Source of the DNA: Bacillota bacterium
GTDB lineage: Bacteria; Bacillota; UBA5301; JAMCQP01
DNA: 59,969 bases
Direction: 5' to 3'
NCBI GenBank assembly: GCA_023381695.1
Contig: JAMCQP010000050.1
Location: 1 to 59,969 of the forward strand
The notes beneath the pieces are model-generated. The model made no database searches. It was not told the origin of the DNA and worked only from the letters and a program-made list of their open reading frames with translations. The position numbers and the translations under genes were made by a program. This document shows positions 41,396 to 51,219 of the stretch, one piece after another. Within the stretch, counting starts at the first letter, position 1; every line of letters begins with the position of its first letter.

Positions 41396-42022
41396 CTACT
41401 GGGCGCGTTCCTGCCATTGCTTCAAAATAATCTTCCGAACTCGTTCCTCAATCTGCCGGATCTCATTTTCGGAGGCCGCGCGGAACTTCTCATTCTTGAT
41501 TCGCCCCAGGTTCTCCCGGGTGTCCACGGCCACCGCGCGCAAGGCGGCGGACGCCACCAACGCCGCCACCTTGGCATTGGCCGTGGCCTGGCGGCTCCCC
41601 TGCAAAGCCACCTGATCCGCCAGGATCAGCACCTCGGCGCAGGCCCGGGCGGTTTTGAGCAGGACTTCCGTGGCGGAGCAGAGGGTCTTCTGGACCACGC
41701 CGTCGCGCAAATTCCGCTCCCTTTCATTTGCCCTGGGGAGAGCCATGCCGATGGCCACCGCTTCGTAGGCCGCGGCGTCCTCGCTGGCCAGCCTGGCCAA
41801 TTGTTCCGCGAGGCTCTGGGCCGATGCCACGGCCACCTGCAACTCGCTTTGCACCGGGCGAAATTCATCCCGGCCGAGGGACAGGCGGCCGACCTTCAAG
41901 ACCAGGGCGGCGCCAAACGCCCCGGCAATCGCCGCCACACTGCCCCCACCCGGTACGGGTTTGAGTGAAGAGACACTTTCCAGAAGCTCCCCCAGTCTCT
42001 TTTCCAGCAATTGACCATCCAC
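41396..42022 (-). CDS. fchA: Formiminotetrahydrofolate cyclodeaminase / methenyl-THF cyclohydrolase family
   Basis: 208 residues from a GTG at 42022 with GGAGGTG 6 bp upstream (an ATG at 42046 would add eight residues). SLKPVPGGGSVAAIAGAFGAAL is the family signature. In acetogens FchA-type proteins supply methenyl-THF cyclohydrolase for the Wood-Ljungdahl pathway or purine breakdown. Position next to folate genes fits one-carbon metabolism. Confidence 0.86.
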   Translation of the reverse strand: MDGQLLEKRLGELLESVSSLKPVPGGGSVAAIAGAFGAALVLKVGRLSLGRDEFRPVQSELQVAVASAQSLAEQLARLASEDAAAYEAVAIGMALPRANERERNLRDGVVQKTLCSATEVLLKTARACAEVLILADQVALQGSRQATANAKVAALVASAALRAVAVDTRENLGRIKNEKFRAASENEIRQIEERVRKIILKQWQERAQ

Positions 42023-42134
42023 GGCAGGCACCTCCGATTTCGTCACTTTCCTGCCAAATGCTCTTCAGCATCTAAATTGTCGGCAGCGTCCACGGGATAT
42101 AAAGAGTTTTCGTAACGTTCCGAAGCCTTTTGCG

Positions 42135-42188
42135 AAAAAAAGAACGGCCTTCCGGCCGGAAAGCGCATCCATCGATCGGTTGCGCTTC
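42135..42188 (-). terminator. Terminator of the 68-residue gene
   Basis: CGGCC-TTCC-GGCCG (42145-42158) followed on the minus strand by TTCTTTTTTT, preceded by a second hairpin with GAAAGCGCA/TTGCGCTTC arms (42159-42188). Confidence 0.7.
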
Positions 42189-42189
42189 A

Positions 42190-42396
42190 CTAAAGACGCA
42201 GAGCTGCAGTGAGGTTGGAATCTGATTCATAGCAGACAACGATGTCCTTGATCATCTCGACTCCGAAGTATCTACCCAGATACTCCTTGACCCGTTGGGC
42301 CACCACCTCGGGAGGTAAGGCTGCGATCTCTTTTACTTCACGTTCATCAAGGGCAATGGTGGTCATCACGATCCCTTTGCTCTCGGTAAGCTCCAT
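42190..42396 (-). CDS. Conserved-looking small hypothetical protein
   Basis: 68 residues, soluble, mixed alpha/beta (ALDEREVKEIAALPPEVV ... YLGRYFGVEMIKDIVVCYE). AGGGGGG ribosome site 7 bp before the ATG, its own promoter and its own terminator make it a real monocistronic gene. No family recognised. Confidence 0.65.
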   Translation of the reverse strand: MELTESKGIVMTTIALDEREVKEIAALPPEVVAQRVKEYLGRYFGVEMIKDIVVCYESDSNLTAALRL

Positions 42397-42492
42397 AGGA
42401 AGCCCCCCTCTAATATCTGCCCTGAATACTGAGGTAGATTTCCTGCAGCAACCTGCGAAGGTGATACTTCCGCTTCCTCTCCGCTTACCCTA

Positions 42493-42521
42493 AATATACC
42501 ATAGAAAATGATGGTTGACAA
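42493..42521 (-). promoter_or_regulatory. Promoter of the 68-residue gene
   Basis: Minus-strand TTGTCA (42516-42521), 17 bp, TATATT (42493-42498), leaving a ~90-nt leader. Confidence 0.6.
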
Positions 42522-42591
42522 GCTGTCATCCGGCTAATTCCCTAACTTTTAAAAGTTTCAGGTGAATAAACTTTCCCCGGAAAACTTGAAG

Positions 42592-44385
42592 TTACCCGGC
42601 TACGATGGCCTCAAATTCCTCCTTATCCAGCGTCTCCTTATCCTTAAGGGCCGTCACGACCCGTTCCAGCCTCTCCCGCTGTTCGGAAAGGATCTTCTTC
42701 GCCTTTTCATAGCTCTTTTCGATGAAGCTCCGGGCCTCGCGGTCAATGGCCGCGGCGACCTCCTCGCTGTAATTGCGATCCCGGGTGAAGATCACCCCCA
42801 GGAAGATCTGTTCCTCATGGCCATGCCCGAAGGTCATCGGGCCCAGCTTTTCGCTCATCCCGTACTCGGTGATCATCTTGCGGACGATTTTGGTAGCCTG
42901 ATCGAGGTCGCTCTGAGCGCCGGTGCTGACCTCGTCGAAGACGAGTTCCTCGGCGGCCCGCCCTCCCAGGGCGTAGGAGAGGTAATCCATGAGCTCCGAC
43001 TTGGTGGTGACATGCTTGTCCTCCAGCGGCAGGACCATGGTGTAACCGCCGGCCATCCCGCGGGAAATGATGCTCACCTTGTGCACCGGATCCATGTGGG
43101 GGCTGAATTTGGCCACAATCGCATGCCCGGCCTCATGGTAAGCAAAGACCTCCTTGTCCCGGTCGCTGATGATCCGTTTATGCCGCTCCGGCCCCATCAA
43201 TACGCGATCGATGGCCTCCTCGGTCTCCTCCATGGTGATCTTTTTCTTGTTGCGCCGGGCAGCCAGAATGGCCGCCTCGTTCATCAGATTCTCCAGGTCC
43301 GCGCCGGTAAAGCCCGGCGTCCGCCTGGCCAGGACCTTGAGATCCACGTTATCGGCCAGCGGTTTGTTCCTGGCGTAGATCTCCAGGATCTCTTCCCGTC
43401 CCGCCACATCCGGCCGGTCCACCACCACCTGCCGGTCGAAACGCCCCGGCCGCAAAAGCGCCGGATCCAGAACGTCCGGACGGTTGGTGGCAGCCAGGAT
43501 GATGATCCCGCTGTTGGGCTCAAACCCGTCCATCTCCACCAGAAGCTGGTTTAAGGTCTGCTCCCGCTCGTCATGGCCACCGCCCAGCCCGGCGCCACGC
43601 TGGCGCCCCACGGCGTCAATTTCGTCGATAAAAACAATGCAAGGGGCATTCTTCTTGGAGGTCTCAAAAAGGTCCCTGACCCTGGCGGCGCCGACCCCGA
43701 CAAACATCTCCACAAAATCCGAACCGCTGATGCTGAAAAAAGGCACGCCGGCTTCCCCGGCCACCGCCCTGCCCAGAAGTGTCTTGCCCGTTCCGGGGGG
43801 GCCCACCAGCAAAACACCCTTGGGAATCTTCGCCCCCATCTCCACAAAACGCTTGGGATGCTTCAAAAATTCGACGATCTCCACAAGCTCCTGTTTGGCC
43901 TCGTCAAGGCCCGCCACGCTGTCAAAGGTCACCTTGGGCTTGTCTTCGGTATGGAGTTTGGCCCGGCTCTTCCCGAAGGAGAGGGCCCGGTTGCCGCCCC
44001 CCTGCATCTGGTTGAGCATAAAGATCCAGATCAGCGCAAAGATTACCAGAAGGATTACGTTCGGCAGCAATGAAACCCACCACGCGGGAGCGGGCGTAGG
44101 TTTGGCCGCCACATCCACGCCCCGTTCCGACAACGTCTGGGCAAGATTGGTGGTCTGCGGGGGGATGACCACGGTAAATTTGGTGCCGTCCCGCAACACT
44201 CCTTCCAGGTTCTGTTCGCCGATGAACTGGACGCTCTTGACCTTTCCCTCGTCCACCAGCTTCTGGAACTCGCTGAAAGTTTTCTCCACTTTCGCCGGGG
44301 CTGGCGAATATAAGCTACTCACGATGGAAATAGCGATAATGGCAAGGATCAGGTACATGCTAAAGCCCCTCAAAAACCTGTTCAA
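42592..44385 (-). CDS. ftsH: ATP-dependent zinc metalloprotease FtsH
   Basis: 597 residues from a TTG at 44385 ([20 protein letters not shown] and a T8 run upstream); an ATG at 44418 would add 11 residues. Two membrane helices, AAA domain ([20 protein letters not shown], the arginine-finger region) and the zinc site [12 protein letters not shown]. Degrades misassembled membrane proteins. Follows tilS as in other spore formers. Confidence 0.95.
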   Translation of the reverse strand: MNRFLRGFSMYLILAIIAISIVSSLYSPAPAKVEKTFSEFQKLVDEGKVKSVQFIGEQNLEGVLRDGTKFTVVIPPQTTNLAQTLSERGVDVAAKPTPAPAWWVSLLPNVILLVIFALIWIFMLNQMQGGGNRALSFGKSRAKLHTEDKPKVTFDSVAGLDEAKQELVEIVEFLKHPKRFVEMGAKIPKGVLLVGPPGTGKTLLGRAVAGEAGVPFFSISGSDFVEMFVGVGAARVRDLFETSKKNAPCIVFIDEIDAVGRQRGAGLGGGHDEREQTLNQLLVEMDGFEPNSGIIILAATNRPDVLDPALLRPGRFDRQVVVDRPDVAGREEILEIYARNKPLADNVDLKVLARRTPGFTGADLENLMNEAAILAARRNKKKITMEETEEAIDRVLMGPERHKRIISDRDKEVFAYHEAGHAIVAKFSPHMDPVHKVSIISRGMAGGYTMVLPLEDKHVTTKSELMDYLSYALGGRAAEELVFDEVSTGAQSDLDQATKIVRKMITEYGMSEKLGPMTFGHGHEEQIFLGVIFTRDRNYSEEVAAAIDREARSFIEKSYEKAKKILSEQRERLERVVTALKDKETLDKEEFEAIVAG

Positions 44386-44437
44386 AAAAAAGGCCCTCCC
44401 CTCGTGTTCCACGGCCAAAAATCCCTACAAGCCATAA

Positions 44438-45946
44438 TTATAACATAGCGCCGGGCGTATGACAACAAAAGAGGCGAAGTACTTCACGGGTCTCCACGGT
44501 GATCTTCACCCGTTCGTCGATGCGCAGGCCCGTCACCCACACAATTTGTTCCGCCCTGGGGCCGGCGGCGATGATCGGCACCCTGTCCCGCACCTGGCGG
44601 GGCACCTTGGCGTCGATAAAGAAGTCTTTGAGTTTCCTGGCCCCCGCCGCTCCCAGCGGCCAAAACCGTTCGCCCGGCCGGCGATAGCGTACCCAGACCT
44701 GATCTCCCACCTTTTGCCGGTCCACCGCCACCCATTCCCGATCGATGCCCTCCCCGAACGGAGGAAGAGCCCCATCGCCCGGAGCCGGGGCTACCAGGGC
44801 TTCCACCACCAGACCCAGGCCGGGAATCTCGGTGCGGCCCGGGATCCGGATCGGCCACGCACCCCCCACCGCCTCGGGTGAGAGGGTTTTCCCCCGCTCC
44901 ACCGCTTCAGGGAAACCACGCCTGGCCCCCAGGTACAGGTAACCGTATTCCCTGGCGGCCACCATCCCCCCCGGCAGGGTCGCCATCTCGCCGGTCCGGC
45001 CCTCCAGGGCCAGCCGCCGCACCGCCTCCACGTGCACCAACTCCAGACCCGCCTCCCGGCCCCGGCGCCCCTCGTCGAAGGCTTGTCGGATGATCCGCCG
45101 CTGCAGGGCGACGGGTTGATCCGCCAGGCCCGCGATATCGATTACCAGGGCCACTCCCTGGGCCTGTCCATTCCTGATGGAACGCAAGACATCCGGGTCG
45201 CGGCGCAGCCGGTCCAGCTGCTTTCGGGCCTCGCCGGCCATATAATCGTCCTCCGCCCGGACAATCTCGGCAATCTGCAGGAGGCTGGCGTCCACGGCCG
45301 GGTTGTACCTGGCCCGCAGAAAGGGAAGCAACTCCCGCCTGATCCTGTTGCGCAAGTATGCCGGGCTGAGGTTGGTGCTGTCGAGCCGCGGCTGGAGGTC
45401 ATGTTCCCGGCAATACGCCTCAATCTCCGCACGGCGAACGCCGATTAACGGGCGAATATAGCGGCCGTCGCGCACCGGCGCCATCCCACCGAGCCCCCGC
45501 ATTCCAGCCCCACGCAAGATCCGGAGCAAGACCGTCTCGACCTGATCGTCCGCATGGTGCCCCAGGGCGATCTTCTCCGCCCCAACCGCGGCGGCCACCC
45601 GTTCAAAAAACGCATAACGGACCTCCCGGGCCCCTGCCTCGGCGGACAGGCCGTGCGCGGCGATGTACGCCGGCACGTCCACCTCCTCGACGGTGCAGGG
45701 CAACCCGAGCCTGGCCGCGAAGGAGGCCACAAACCTGGAGTCAGCCTCGGATTCCGCCCCACGGAACATATGGTTCAGATGCGCCAGGTGCAATGCCATG
45801 CCATACTCCTTTTGCACCCGCCAGAGCAGATGGGTAAGCGCCAGCGAATCAGGACCCCCGGAAACACCGACGACAACTTTGTCGCCCCGGGAAAGCATCC
45901 GGTATCTGGCGATGGTCTCCTTAACCCGTTCCTCCAAGCCGCCCAT
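44438..45946 (-). CDS. tilS: tRNA(Ile)-lysidine synthase
   Basis: 502 residues from MGGLEERV (GGGAGGACGC before the ATG): PP-loop GVSGGPDSLALTHLL, LGHHADDQVET and the C-terminal TilS domains. Modifies the CAU anticodon of the minor tRNA-Ile to read AUA. Essential; located between a small membrane protein gene and ftsH. Confidence 0.93.
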   Translation of the reverse strand: MGGLEERVKETIARYRMLSRGDKVVVGVSGGPDSLALTHLLWRVQKEYGMALHLAHLNHMFRGAESEADSRFVASFAARLGLPCTVEEVDVPAYIAAHGLSAEAGAREVRYAFFERVAAAVGAEKIALGHHADDQVETVLLRILRGAGMRGLGGMAPVRDGRYIRPLIGVRRAEIEAYCREHDLQPRLDSTNLSPAYLRNRIRRELLPFLRARYNPAVDASLLQIAEIVRAEDDYMAGEARKQLDRLRRDPDVLRSIRNGQAQGVALVIDIAGLADQPVALQRRIIRQAFDEGRRGREAGLELVHVEAVRRLALEGRTGEMATLPGGMVAAREYGYLYLGARRGFPEAVERGKTLSPEAVGGAWPIRIPGRTEIPGLGLVVEALVAPAPGDGALPPFGEGIDREWVAVDRQKVGDQVWVRYRRPGERFWPLGAAGARKLKDFFIDAKVPRQVRDRVPIIAAGPRAEQIVWVTGLRIDERVKITVETREVLRLFCCHTPGAML

Positions 45947-45962
45947 GCGTCCTCCCACCGGC

Positions 45963-46280
45963 CTATCGCCATAAAAGCAGCAATGTGGCCACAAACCCCC
46001 CGACAGCCAGAAAAGAAAAGACCTCTACCCACCTACCGGCTGGCGGAGGAGTCCCTTTTGGCTGCCCTCTTTTTGTTAACGTAACCCCGGGCTGTTTTGG
46101 TTCCCCCGCCGGTGTGCGCGCCCAAAGGGCGCCGGTACCGGAAACCGCCCGGTTATCCAACTTTTTATCCAACTTTCTCAACCAGATCATTTCCCATCCC
46201 CGGATTGAATCGCGAACATGGAGGATCTCGAACCCCTCCGGCCTCTCCGGCGCTGATCCAGGGCGTTCTTTCCAGATCAT
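45963..46280 (-). CDS. Small protein with C-terminal membrane helix
   Basis: 105 residues; GGGAGGGG 5 bp before the ATG. The N-terminal 80 residues are charged and Pro/Gly-rich; a single hydrophobic C-terminal helix (VFSFLAVGGFVATLLLLW) would tail-anchor it. Starts 17 bp upstream of tilS, so probably one operon. No family recognised. The 46281-46515 gap upstream shows no gene. Confidence 0.55.
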   Translation of the reverse strand: MIWKERPGSAPERPEGFEILHVRDSIRGWEMIWLRKLDKKLDNRAVSGTGALWARTPAGEPKQPGVTLTKRGQPKGTPPPAGRWVEVFSFLAVGGFVATLLLLWR

Positions 46281-46515
46281 AGCACCCCTCCCGCACCTCT
46301 TGCCTTGCGCTACCGGCCCTTATTATATGCCGCCGGATTCAAAACATGCGCAAAGCTGGAAGGGCAGGAACAAACCTCCAGTTTGATCTGGTTCTTCGAA
46401 GCCGCGTTCCCCCTGCTCCAAGCTCCTCGCCTGCCAAAAGCAAGAACCAGCGAAGAACAGATAAAACTGGCGAATAAAGTTGTAGAAGGAACTGGCCCAT
46501 CTATGCTAAAAGCTG

Positions 46516-48216
46516 CTACAACGTAAATTTGCTAGTGGCCACCTGCAGTTCATGGGCGATCTTCGCCAGCTCCGCCGCCGAATCCGCCACCTGTTGGGCA
46601 ACCTGCGCCTGTTCTTGTACGGCCGCGCTGACCTCCTGGGCGTTGGCCGCCCCTGCGTTGGAGAGATCGGCAATTCTCTCCACCGTTCCCACCACCTGTT
46701 TTGCCCCGAGCAAACTCTCCGAGGCCAGGGCCTCGAGCCTCTGAACCTCCCGGAGCGTCTCTTCCACCACCTGGACAATCTCCTCGAAGGTCCGCCCGGT
46801 CTGCGCGGCAATCTGCGTGCCCAGATCCACCTCCTGGGTGCTATCCCCCATGGCGGCCACCGCCCGGTTCGTCTCCTGCTGGATCTCCCGGATCAGGACG
46901 GAGATCTGTTTGGCCGCATCGCTGGCCTGCTCCGCGAGCTTCCGCACCTCATCCGCCACCACCGCAAAGCCCCGTCCGTGTTCACCGGCCCTGGCCGCCT
47001 CAATGGCCGCATTGAGGGCCAGAAGGTTGGTCTGGCTGGCAATCGCGGTAATGACCTCCACAATCTTTCCAATCCGGTCGGAACGCTGCCCAAGGCCCCT
47101 GATGGCGTCAGAGGCCACGGACGTCATCTTCTTGATGGCCGCGATCTGCCCGATGGTCTTGCGGACGGACTCGTCTCCACCGCGCGCGGTGGCGGCCGCT
47201 TTGGCGGAACTGTCAACGATCCCGCGCAGAGCGTCCGCCGTCTCCTGGAAGGTCTCCGCCATCGAAAGCACCGTCGCCCGGGTCTCCTCCACATGCCCGG
47301 ACTGATCCGACGCCCCCGCCGCCAGTTCCTCAATAGCGGCCGCAACCTGGCCGACGGCCTTGCCCATCTGACCTCCCGAGGCTGCGAGTTGATCGCTGGC
47401 CGTGGCAACCCGGGTGGCGTTGTTGAAGACATGCTTCACCAGGGCGTTTATGTCCGCAATCGCGGTGTTGAAGTGCTCCGCCATCAACCCGAATTCGTCC
47501 CGTTTCCCGATTTGGATGGAGCCGGTAAGATCTCCCCTGGCGATACGGTCCGTGGCCCGGGTAAAGGTTTGCAGGGAGCGGACGATCCTCAGGCCCAGAA
47601 ACGAGCCGGTGATCACCGCCACCAGGACCGCCAAGGCAGCAAAACCCAACAGGGTGTTTCTGGCCTTCTGCCGGGCCTTCGCCGCCTGGTTCACCGATTC
47701 CGTCACATAGACCTGCGCCTGCTCAAAGAGGTTCTGCCCGCTCTCCTGCAGGTAGCCCCCGTACTTTTCCACCTCTCCGAGCTTCTCGAGAGCCTGCGTC
47801 CGCCCTTTCCGCCCGCTCTGGACCAGTTCAACGATCTCCGCGGAGACCCGGTTCAAGTTGTCGATATCCGGACGAGTCCGATCGATCCGGTATTTCAGCG
47901 AAAGGTAATCCTGCTTTTCCGCAATCTCCTCCAGAGCCGCGAGCTTCCACTCAAGCTGGCTCCCGGCATCCCGGAACAATTCGAGGGACCCTTGCCGCCC
48001 GGTGAGGATGTAACCCTGCAGGTTCACGTTCAGGCGGCCGAGCTGGATCTGAAAATCCCGGGCCGTGTCGCTGAGCGGCATCGCCCCCCGGGTGATCCGG
48101 TCCACCTCCCGGTTCATCACCTGTATTTCCCGGTAAGCCATGAACGACGAGGCCACCATCAAGCCCGTTATGACAAAAAATGCCCCGAAAAGCTGGTGAG
48201 CCATCCTGATCCGCAC
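46516..48216 (-). CDS. Methyl-accepting chemotaxis protein
   Basis: About 566 residues. Two membrane helices (about 8-28 and 190-212) flank an all-helical four-helix-bundle sensor; a HAMP domain and a long signalling coiled coil with the hairpin tip [25 protein letters not shown] follow. The GTG at 48216 sits 7 bp after GGAGGG; the ATG at 48222 is too close to it. Ligand unknown. It is inserted in the spoIIE-tilS block, where Firmicutes usually have other genes. Confidence 0.9.
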   Translation of the reverse strand: MRIRMAHQLFGAFFVITGLMVASSFMAYREIQVMNREVDRITRGAMPLSDTARDFQIQLGRLNVNLQGYILTGRQGSLELFRDAGSQLEWKLAALEEIAEKQDYLSLKYRIDRTRPDIDNLNRVSAEIVELVQSGRKGRTQALEKLGEVEKYGGYLQESGQNLFEQAQVYVTESVNQAAKARQKARNTLLGFAALAVLVAVITGSFLGLRIVRSLQTFTRATDRIARGDLTGSIQIGKRDEFGLMAEHFNTAIADINALVKHVFNNATRVATASDQLAASGGQMGKAVGQVAAAIEELAAGASDQSGHVEETRATVLSMAETFQETADALRGIVDSSAKAAATARGGDESVRKTIGQIAAIKKMTSVASDAIRGLGQRSDRIGKIVEVITAIASQTNLLALNAAIEAARAGEHGRGFAVVADEVRKLAEQASDAAKQISVLIREIQQETNRAVAAMGDSTQEVDLGTQIAAQTGRTFEEIVQVVEETLREVQRLEALASESLLGAKQVVGTVERIADLSNAGAANAQEVSAAVQEQAQVAQQVADSAAELAKIAHELQVATSKFTL

Positions 48217-48372
48217 GTCCATCCCTCCAAAATTCTCCGTCTAGAGCGGGAATCTAAAGGGGCGCGTTTAACGCGTTTAACTTTTCGGCTTATTTTTCGG
48301 CTGGAAAGGAGAAGGTCATAAGGGAAAACTTTCGGAAGGAAGAAGCGAATGGGTTAAGGCGAAATTTCAAGA

Positions 48373-50871
48373 TCACCGCCCGTTATCGGCAATCTGCGCG
48401 CTGACCGGGATGATCTGGCCGCCGCCTTGCCGCAAAATGCGGGTAACCATCACCGTCATGTCGTCCGCGGCCTTTCCGCCGGAATTGGCCAGGGCCCTGG
48501 AGATCAACTCCTCGGCGATCACGGTGGGGGCATCGGCATCCATCTTGCGCAGGGCTTGCCAGACCCAGTCTTCTCCGGGCCTGTTGCTCTCCGGCTTGCT
48601 CTCCACGATCCCGTCGGTCACCATGACCACCAGGTCTCCATTGCGCAGGGTACGGCCGGTGATCTCGATGTCGACGCTGTTGAGGATTCCGATGGGCAAT
48701 GAATCGCAGGTGATGCCGACCACTTCACGCCCTCTTTTGATATAGCTGGGCGAGGCGCCGATCTTCATAAACTCCGCCTCCCCGTTATAGAGATCGATCA
48801 GCGCCATATCCACGGTGGCAAAGCTCTCCTCCGGGGACCGCAACAAGAGGATCGAGTTCACGGTGCGCACGGCGAACTCCCGGTTGAACCCAGCTTTCAT
48901 GAGTTGTTCCAGCATGGTCACGGTGGCGCCGCTCTCCATCGCGGCTTTGGGGCCGGATCCCATTCCATCGCTCAACACGATGGCATACTTCCCGTCCTTG
49001 AGCTCCACCGCCGTGTGGTTGTCGCCGCAGACGGTTTTGCCGTCCTTGGCGGCTCTGGCCACCCTGGTCTCCAGCTCGTAAGCCCGTTCGGGCATGTACC
49101 TCGTGGTGCAATAAGCCCGGCCGGCCTGCCTCCCACAGTCACTCTGGCTCAAAACGTAGGGTTTCCCGAGGCAGCGGGAAACGAGCGGCGCCACGGCACG
49201 CTGGCAGTCGCCGGCGCCGAGACAGACCCCCTTTTGAACCTCCACGACAAGTTTGCCGCCCCCGATCTCCGTGATGGAAAGCCGTTCGGCGACAATCCCC
49301 GCCTGCCGTAGCGCCAGCCCGACCGCTCGCTCCAGGTCGCCGCGGAAAGAGACCTCCACCCTGGCCTCCTCGGCCAGATTCTGCATCAGGTCCGCAACCC
49401 CCCGCAACTGCCCGGAGACGATCTCGCGGCTCTCAGCCAGCCTCTTCTCCCAGCCGGTTGAGACCCGGTATACTTCCACCACATGGTTGGCGGCCACCGT
49501 CAATTTATGGATATAGCAACATGCGGCCCGCAAATCCGCCGGCACGTCCGCCGGGGCGGCGCCGCCGCTCTCCGCAACCGCCACCAGATCACAAAAGGCT
49601 CGGTAGGTACTGTGGAAATGTTCTTCCCAGCAGACCTCTTTCCTCTCACAACCGGCGCAGGCGCGTTTGCTGACCTCTTCCAGCAAGGCGGCGAAATCCG
49701 AGCTCTTCCCCCTGCGGCGTCCGGCCGGTACCTCCCCGAAGGTCCCGCCCAGATGGGCAAAGACCCCGGAAAGTTCCTTGAGCCGGCCGGTAATCAGATC
49801 CTGCAGCCGCCGGTAATAGGAGAGCTGGATCTCGCGTTCTTCGGCGGTGCCGGGTATGATCCGGGCCAGGGCGGAGATCGTCCGCCGGGGAACAACGGCC
49901 AGAAGGCCAACCGCTCCGCTCGTGGCCACCAGAGCCTCCACAACTTCAAAACGATCCACCAGCTGGTACGAGAGGGCCAGCACGCCCAGGGAAAACCCCG
50001 CCGCCACCCCCCACCGGCCGCGACCCTTGCACACCCCGGCCAAAAGGCCCGCAAAACCGTAGATCGGCGCCGTCTGCATGGAAAATCCCCCGAGGAGCCC
50101 CAGGATCATCCCCATGGCCACGCCGAAACCCGCGGCCGCCCCGGCGCCGGCCATCCAGGCCACAATCATCGTCACCCACCTGGCCGCCAGGTCCTGAATG
50201 TTGACCACGCCCAACCCGGCCCCGTGCAATCCCCCGATAGCCGCCCCCGCAATCAGGGCCAGCCCCATCGTCTCTTCCTTGGCAAGCACGCGGTGGGAGG
50301 AGAGGTTTCGGAGCAGGGGGACAAAATTGTTCAGCACATAGGCAATAACCAGGACGCCGACCGCCTCAACCAGTATAAAAACCAGATCCACCGGAAGTTG
50401 CCCTGGCAAAAAGCTCACCAACACCCTGGCGGAGGAGGCGCTTCCGGCGACCAGGACGGGAAGAGCGATTGCGCTTCTCTGTCCCCATTTGCCGCCCTGT
50501 GAGTAGCCCACGGTCAAAAGAATCGCCCACGTCAAAAGATAGGCCGCGGATTGGGGCCAGGGCGCGGAAGTAACCACCCCGGCCAGCGTCCATATTGCCA
50601 GGCCCACCCCGGCCCGTTTGTCCGTGAAACCCAGGGAAACCCCGAGGCTGGCAAGTCCAAAAGGGTAGAGCTCCCCAAAAAGAGCCGCCCTACCCAGAAG
50701 GAATCCCACCAGGTTGATGGCCAGGTTGACGGGGTTAAAAAAAACCTCTTTGCCGAGTTTTCCCAGTTGGGGGAGGCGCTTCAGGCTCCCGATCAGGTTG
50801 ATCTTCGGCTGAGAAGGCGGCAATGCCGTAATGCGCTTGTAGGTGGTCAGGACCTGGGTTCGATTGGGCAT
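48373..50871 (-). CDS. spoIIE: Stage II sporulation protein E (PP2C phosphatase)
   Basis: 832 residues: about ten N-terminal membrane helices (to residue ~340), a central cysteine-bearing region (CAGCERKEVCWEEHF) and the C-terminal PP2C phosphatase (DGKYAIVLSDGMGSGPKAA, MVTDGIVESK, DDMTVMVTRI). It dephosphorylates SpoIIAA to activate sigma-F in the forespore. Marks the organism as a genetic spore former. Controlled by a Spo0A-type promoter. Confidence 0.95.
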   Translation of the reverse strand: MPNRTQVLTTYKRITALPPSQPKINLIGSLKRLPQLGKLGKEVFFNPVNLAINLVGFLLGRAALFGELYPFGLASLGVSLGFTDKRAGVGLAIWTLAGVVTSAPWPQSAAYLLTWAILLTVGYSQGGKWGQRSAIALPVLVAGSASSARVLVSFLPGQLPVDLVFILVEAVGVLVIAYVLNNFVPLLRNLSSHRVLAKEETMGLALIAGAAIGGLHGAGLGVVNIQDLAARWVTMIVAWMAGAGAAAGFGVAMGMILGLLGGFSMQTAPIYGFAGLLAGVCKGRGRWGVAAGFSLGVLALSYQLVDRFEVVEALVATSGAVGLLAVVPRRTISALARIIPGTAEEREIQLSYYRRLQDLITGRLKELSGVFAHLGGTFGEVPAGRRRGKSSDFAALLEEVSKRACAGCERKEVCWEEHFHSTYRAFCDLVAVAESGGAAPADVPADLRAACCYIHKLTVAANHVVEVYRVSTGWEKRLAESREIVSGQLRGVADLMQNLAEEARVEVSFRGDLERAVGLALRQAGIVAERLSITEIGGGKLVVEVQKGVCLGAGDCQRAVAPLVSRCLGKPYVLSQSDCGRQAGRAYCTTRYMPERAYELETRVARAAKDGKTVCGDNHTAVELKDGKYAIVLSDGMGSGPKAAMESGATVTMLEQLMKAGFNREFAVRTVNSILLLRSPEESFATVDMALIDLYNGEAEFMKIGASPSYIKRGREVVGITCDSLPIGILNSVDIEITGRTLRNGDLVVMVTDGIVESKPESNRPGEDWVWQALRKMDADAPTVIAEELISRALANSGGKAADDMTVMVTRILRQGGGQIIPVSAQIADNGR

Positions 50872-50893
50872 CTCTTCCTCCCTCTTTCAGCTA

Positions 50894-50927
50894 ATTTTAC
50901 CATGAATTAACTTTTAACATTGTCGAT
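50894..50927 (-). promoter_or_regulatory. Spo0A-controlled spoIIE promoter with 21-bp spacer
   Basis: The minus-strand -10 TAAAAT (50894-50899) and -35-like TCGACA (50921-50926) are 21 bp apart. A 0A box TTGTCGAT (50920-50927, 7 of 8 match to TTGTCGAA) overlaps the -35. A second TTGTCGAT lies at 51064-51071. B. subtilis spoIIE/spoIIG promoters share this odd long spacing. The 50872-51219 gap otherwise holds the CDF riboswitch and no gene. Confidence 0.6.
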
Positions 50928-51063
50928 TGGTGTAGGATCCGGTTCTTAACTTTCCGACAGAACCTGCGACAAACCTACAAAATCCGCAAAATCACGGTAC
51001 GGGAAGGAATTCCAGATGCCATAGCGAATAGAATGTTGTGATCTATTCATGTGATCGGCAATT

Positions 51064-51071
51064 TTGTCGAT
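51064..51071. promoter_or_regulatory. Second Spo0A-like box
   Basis: TTGTCGAT, identical to the box at 50920-50927, about 195 bp upstream of spoIIE. Confidence 0.35.
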
Positions 51072-51094
51072 ACTAACTTTTGAAAGTGCCGCGG

Positions 51095-51194
51095 ATCGAA
51101 GCGACGGATCAAGCAGCCGGTCTTCCGGCGTAGCTGGGCTCACGCAGCAGGTAACGCCTGTGGGACCTCTTAGTGTGGTTTCACAGGCTTTTTT
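51095..51194 (+). ncRNA. Probable Ni/Co (czcD-type) riboswitch with terminator
   Basis: Upstream of a metal exporter. AAGCAG, a CCGG-TCTT-CCGG hairpin, GTAGCTGGGC, AGGTAAC and CCTGTGGGACC follow in order, resembling the NiCo riboswitch junction blocks (GCAGG, GCAGCCGGGC, GGCAAC, TGTGGGAC). The last block is also the 5' arm of a 12-bp terminator stem (51156-51167/51177-51188) followed by TTTTTT, so folding of the sensor would prevent termination. The closing stem P1 is weak by eye. Confidence 0.55.
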
Positions 51195-51219
51195 CTGTGA
51201 AGTTGTCCGGAGGTGGATC

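Noticed and set aside
46552..48321. 589-codon plus-strand open frame
   Set aside because: Antisense to the chemotaxis receptor; composition is a codon-bias shadow.
48241..48330. Sigma-D (flagellar) promoter for the chemotaxis receptor
   Set aside because: Two GCCGAAAA stretches are present but no TAAA at the right distance.
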